DNA of 8,507 nt, taken from contig WFVQ01000018.1 in NCBI GenBank assembly GCA_015491585.1, forward strand, positions 1 to 8,507. Direction: 5' to 3'. Shown here piece after piece: positions 6,507-8,507 of the stretch; the stretch's first letter is position 1; every line of letters begins with the position of its first letter. A model generated the notes under the pieces. That model made no database searches, had not been told where the DNA came from, and saw only the letters and a list, made by a program, of their open reading frames with translations. The position numbers and the translations under genes were made by a program. Source of the DNA: Deltaproteobacteria bacterium (GTDB lineage Bacteria > Desulfobacterota > Dissulfuribacteria > Dissulfuribacterales > S140-46).

Positions 6507-6880
6507 TTCTTGCTCTCCTTAGGTGTATAGTGACAATCCCAGCAATAGGGCTTGACCTCTGCGTAGGTGTGGCACCTGTCACAGAACTCGTCCTTGTTGG
6601 AGTGGCACTTCATACAGGTGTTCTGAAGAGAGATCCAGACCTTCTCGCCCCTGTGATTCACGTACTCCCTGTTCCCGTCACGGAGCGCCTGATCGCGCCA
6701 CTCATTGAGGAGCTGCATGTGCGCCGCCCTCATGTAGGCGGTATCCTCCACGCACTTTCCTTTTGTCAACACCTTGGGCTCAGGGATTGGGGCAGCCTTC
6801 CCCCCGTTGTACCATAAGGGGAAAGTCATGAATCCGGCAAAGATCAAGAGCCCGATGATGATTTTTCCTGCATCATACAT
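6479..6880 (-). CDS. dsrJ: DsrJ, periplasmic triheme cytochrome c of DsrMKJOP
   Basis: A membrane-anchored cytochrome with three CxxCH heme sites: CMKCH, CDRCH and CWDCH, within 30 residues near the C-terminus. An N-terminal hydrophobic segment (GKIIIGLLIFAGFMTFPLWY) serves as uncleaved signal or anchor. The conserved GKCVEDTAYMRAAHM stretch after it carries the Cys known in Allochromatium DsrJ as an unusual distal heme ligand, and His/Met residues that may be further distal ligands. Its role in the complex is not settled; electron transfer or sulfur chemistry at the Cys-ligated heme has been proposed. I chose ATG 6880 (133 residues), because GGAGG then lies 9 bases upstream. ATG 6889 would give 136 residues but has GGAGG directly touching the start codon. 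The gene overlaps dsrK by 8 bases (17 with the longer start) and dsrO by 28. Confidence 0.95.
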   Translation of the reverse strand: MYDAGKIIIGLLIFAGFMTFPLWYNGGKAAPIPEPKVLTKGKCVEDTAYMRAAHMQLLNEWRDQALRDGNREYVNHRGEKVWISLQNTCMKCHSNKDEFCDRCHTYAEVKPYCWDCHYTPKESKKWASTEGNS

Positions 6881-8489
6881 CGTCTTCATCCTCCATTCCC
6901 GGTATGGGTTCCTGCCTGAGGTTCACCGTGCGCTTCTTCTCTCCCTTCATAACCAGCGCATTCCCCACCAGCTCGTGGAGACCCATGACCTGCACCTCGG
7001 GAACCCAGTAGTTCATCAGGGTGGGCAGGGCCGCCCTGTCGATGGCGCATATACAGGCCAGGGTGTTGACCCCATACTTCTCATGCACATACTTCACCGC
7101 ATTGGCCCTGGGCAACCCGCCGCGCATCCTCATCTCCATGAACTCGTCGTTGTTGAGACCGGAACCGGAGCCGCAGCAGAAGGTCTTTTCCTTGATGGTG
7201 TTCTCAGGCATGTCATGGAACTCCTCCACAACATGCTTGAGCACATACCTGGGCTCTTCGAACATACCCATCGCCCTGGACGGGTTGCACGAATCGTGGA
7301 AGGTGGCCACGATGCCCTTGTTCCGGCTGGGATCGAGCTTGATCTTGCCGTGCTTTATGAGGTCGGCGGTGAACTCTGCGATATGGATCATCTTGGTGGA
7401 CTTCGCATGCTCGAAGACCGTTCCGGTGATGGGGCTCTTGGGCACCTCCAGGAAGTCCGCCGGACCGTTCATGGTGTCCATATACTGGTTCTTGACCCTC
7501 CACATGTGGCCGCACTCGCCGCCGAGTATCCACTTGACTCCAAGGCGCTTGGCCTCGGCATAGATCTTGGCGTTGAGCTTCTTCATGTTCTCATTGGAGC
7601 TGAACAGCCCGAAGTTTCCGCCCTCAGCGGCATAGTAGCTCATGGTGTAGTCGAGGCCGATCTCGTGGAAGAGCATAAGATAACCCATGAAGGTGTATGT
7701 ACCGGGATCGGCGAAGAAGTCACCGGACGGAGTCACAAACAATACCTCCGCACCCTTCTTGTTGAAGGGCACCTCGATCCTCACCCCGGTGACCTCCTCG
7801 ATGTCGTCCACGAAGAAGTCGATCATGTCCTTCAGGGAGTGGGGCTGAATACCGATATGGTTCCCCACCTTGAAGCAGTTCGCCGCCGGCTCCAGCACCC
7901 AGTTGATGTTGCAGCCAACCAGGTTCAGGATCTCCCTGGCCATCATCGTTATCTCGGCGGTGTCGATGCCGTACGGGCAGAAGACCGAGCAACGGCGGCA
8001 CTCAGTGCACTGGTAGAAGTAGTAGAACCACTCCTTGAGCACATCGATGGTGAGATCCCTCGCGCCAGCCAGCCTGCCAAGCATCTTGCCCGCGGTGGTG
8101 AATTCCTTCCTGTAGACCGAGCGCATGAGCTCGCCGCGGAGGACCGGCATGTTCTTGGGATCGCCGGACCCTATGAAGTAGTGGCACTTGTCGGCGCAGG
8201 CACCGCAGCGCACACAGATGTCCATGAAGAGTTTCAGCGACCTGAACCTGTCGAGCCTGTCCTTGAAGCCGTCGAGTATGATCTCCTTCCAGTTCTCCGG
8301 CAGCTTCCAATCCTCATCCGTGGGAGACCACTCCCTCGGGTTCGGCATGTCGAGGATCTCGAGGTTCTTGGGCTTGGCCGGATAGCTCCAGGTCCCCGGC
8401 TTGAACTCTACCGGTACGTCCATCCACCACTTCTTGGGTGGCTTGTAGTCGATCTGAATGAGTTCGCTTGGTTTGGGTATCTTCGCCAT
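6873..8489 (-). CDS. dsrK: DsrK, HdrD-like catalytic iron-sulfur subunit of DsrMKJOP
   Basis: A 538-residue cytoplasmic iron-sulfur protein related to heterodisulfide reductase subunit D. With DsrM it is thought to reduce the DsrC trisulfide using electrons from menaquinol. Residues 92-102 (CVRCGACADKC) and 161-171 (CTECRRCSVFC) are two [4Fe-4S] ferredoxin motifs with a ProTyrGly after the second. The C-terminal half holds CCG-type motifs for the special catalytic cluster: C326 in GGECGHMWR, HDSCNPSR (398-405), CCGSGSGLNN (438-447) and CIC (479-481). The last element is CxC rather than the CxxC of classical HdrB/HdrD. No signal peptide or membrane segment is seen. The ATG has AAGGA about 10 bases upstream. 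dsrM is expected directly upstream, outside the window; the last 18 bases may include its end but this cannot be shown. The C-terminus is Glu/Asp-rich. Confidence 0.96.
   Translation of the reverse strand: MAKIPKPSELIQIDYKPPKKWWMDVPVEFKPGTWSYPAKPKNLEILDMPNPREWSPTDEDWKLPENWKEIILDGFKDRLDRFRSLKLFMDICVRCGACADKCHYFIGSGDPKNMPVLRGELMRSVYRKEFTTAGKMLGRLAGARDLTIDVLKEWFYYFYQCTECRRCSVFCPYGIDTAEITMMAREILNLVGCNINWVLEPAANCFKVGNHIGIQPHSLKDMIDFFVDDIEEVTGVRIEVPFNKKGAEVLFVTPSGDFFADPGTYTFMGYLMLFHEIGLDYTMSYYAAEGGNFGLFSSNENMKKLNAKIYAEAKRLGVKWILGGECGHMWRVKNQYMDTMNGPADFLEVPKSPITGTVFEHAKSTKMIHIAEFTADLIKHGKIKLDPSRNKGIVATFHDSCNPSRAMGMFEEPRYVLKHVVEEFHDMPENTIKEKTFCCGSGSGLNNDEFMEMRMRGGLPRANAVKYVHEKYGVNTLACICAIDRAALPTLMNYWVPEVQVMGLHELVGNALVMKGEKKRTVNLRQEPIPGMEDEDDV
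6890..6894 (-). promoter_or_regulatory. Shine-Dalgarno site that decides the dsrJ start
   Basis: GGAGG on the minus strand lies directly before ATG 6889 and 9 bases before ATG 6880. Only the second distance is workable, which supports the shorter DsrJ. The site lies inside the final codons of dsrK, so dsrJ initiation is probably coupled to dsrK translation. Confidence 0.5.
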
Positions 8490-8507
8490 GGCTCTTATTC
8501 CTTATCC

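Noticed and set aside
1..8507. tRNA, rRNA, CRISPR arrays, insertion sequences
   Set aside because: No cloverleaf, spaced repeat series, transposase or terminal repeat was seen on either strand by eye.

Overview
The window reads as a chromosomal segment of a dissimilatory sulfur-metabolising, Gram-negative bacterium, most likely a sulfate reducer of the Desulfobacterota (old Deltaproteobacteria). The main evidence is four consecutive genes of the Dsr membrane complex (dsrK, dsrJ, dsrO, dsrP) beside a type II secretion locus. Coding regions are GC-rich with G/C-ending codons. The genus cannot be told from the sequence, and DsrMKJOP alone does not prove sulfate reduction, because sulfur oxidisers carry it too.

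Layout: (1) Positions 1-1804, plus strand: the end of a type II secretion operon. It holds the 3' part of gspD (outer-membrane secretin, cut by the window edge) followed by a short gspC-like gene. (2) Positions 1806-4148, minus strand: a two-gene unit. A TPR protein is followed, with stop and start codons touching, by a zinc-ribbon/HEAT/TPR protein. Both look like intracellular scaffold proteins with no assignable reaction. The second gene meets gspC head-on: the stop codons are one base apart and sit inside a perfect 23-nt palindrome. (3) Positions 4149-4506: a gap that holds more than spacer. A candidate sigma70-type promoter serves the TPR unit. A plus-strand reading frame encodes a small double-CxxC zinc-ribbon protein interrupted by one in-frame TGA. 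A strong intrinsic terminator serves the dsr operon. (4) Positions 4507-8489, minus strand: dsrK-dsrJ-dsrO-dsrP, tightly packed with overlapping ends. dsrM would be expected just upstream, beyond the right edge.

Working together: DsrK (cytoplasmic, HdrD-like) and the missing DsrM would exchange electrons between the menaquinone pool and the DsrC trisulfide/thiol cycle. DsrJ (periplasmic triheme cytochrome), DsrO (Tat-exported four-cluster ferredoxin) and DsrP (NrfD-type quinone-interacting membrane protein) form the periplasmic/membrane half. The most unusual item is the small zinc-ribbon frame at 4235-4456. Coding character continues in the same frame through the TGA, so it is a recoded gene (selenocysteine is one possibility), a fresh nonsense pseudogene or a sequence error. 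The overlapping palindromes at 1794-1824 are the second point of interest.
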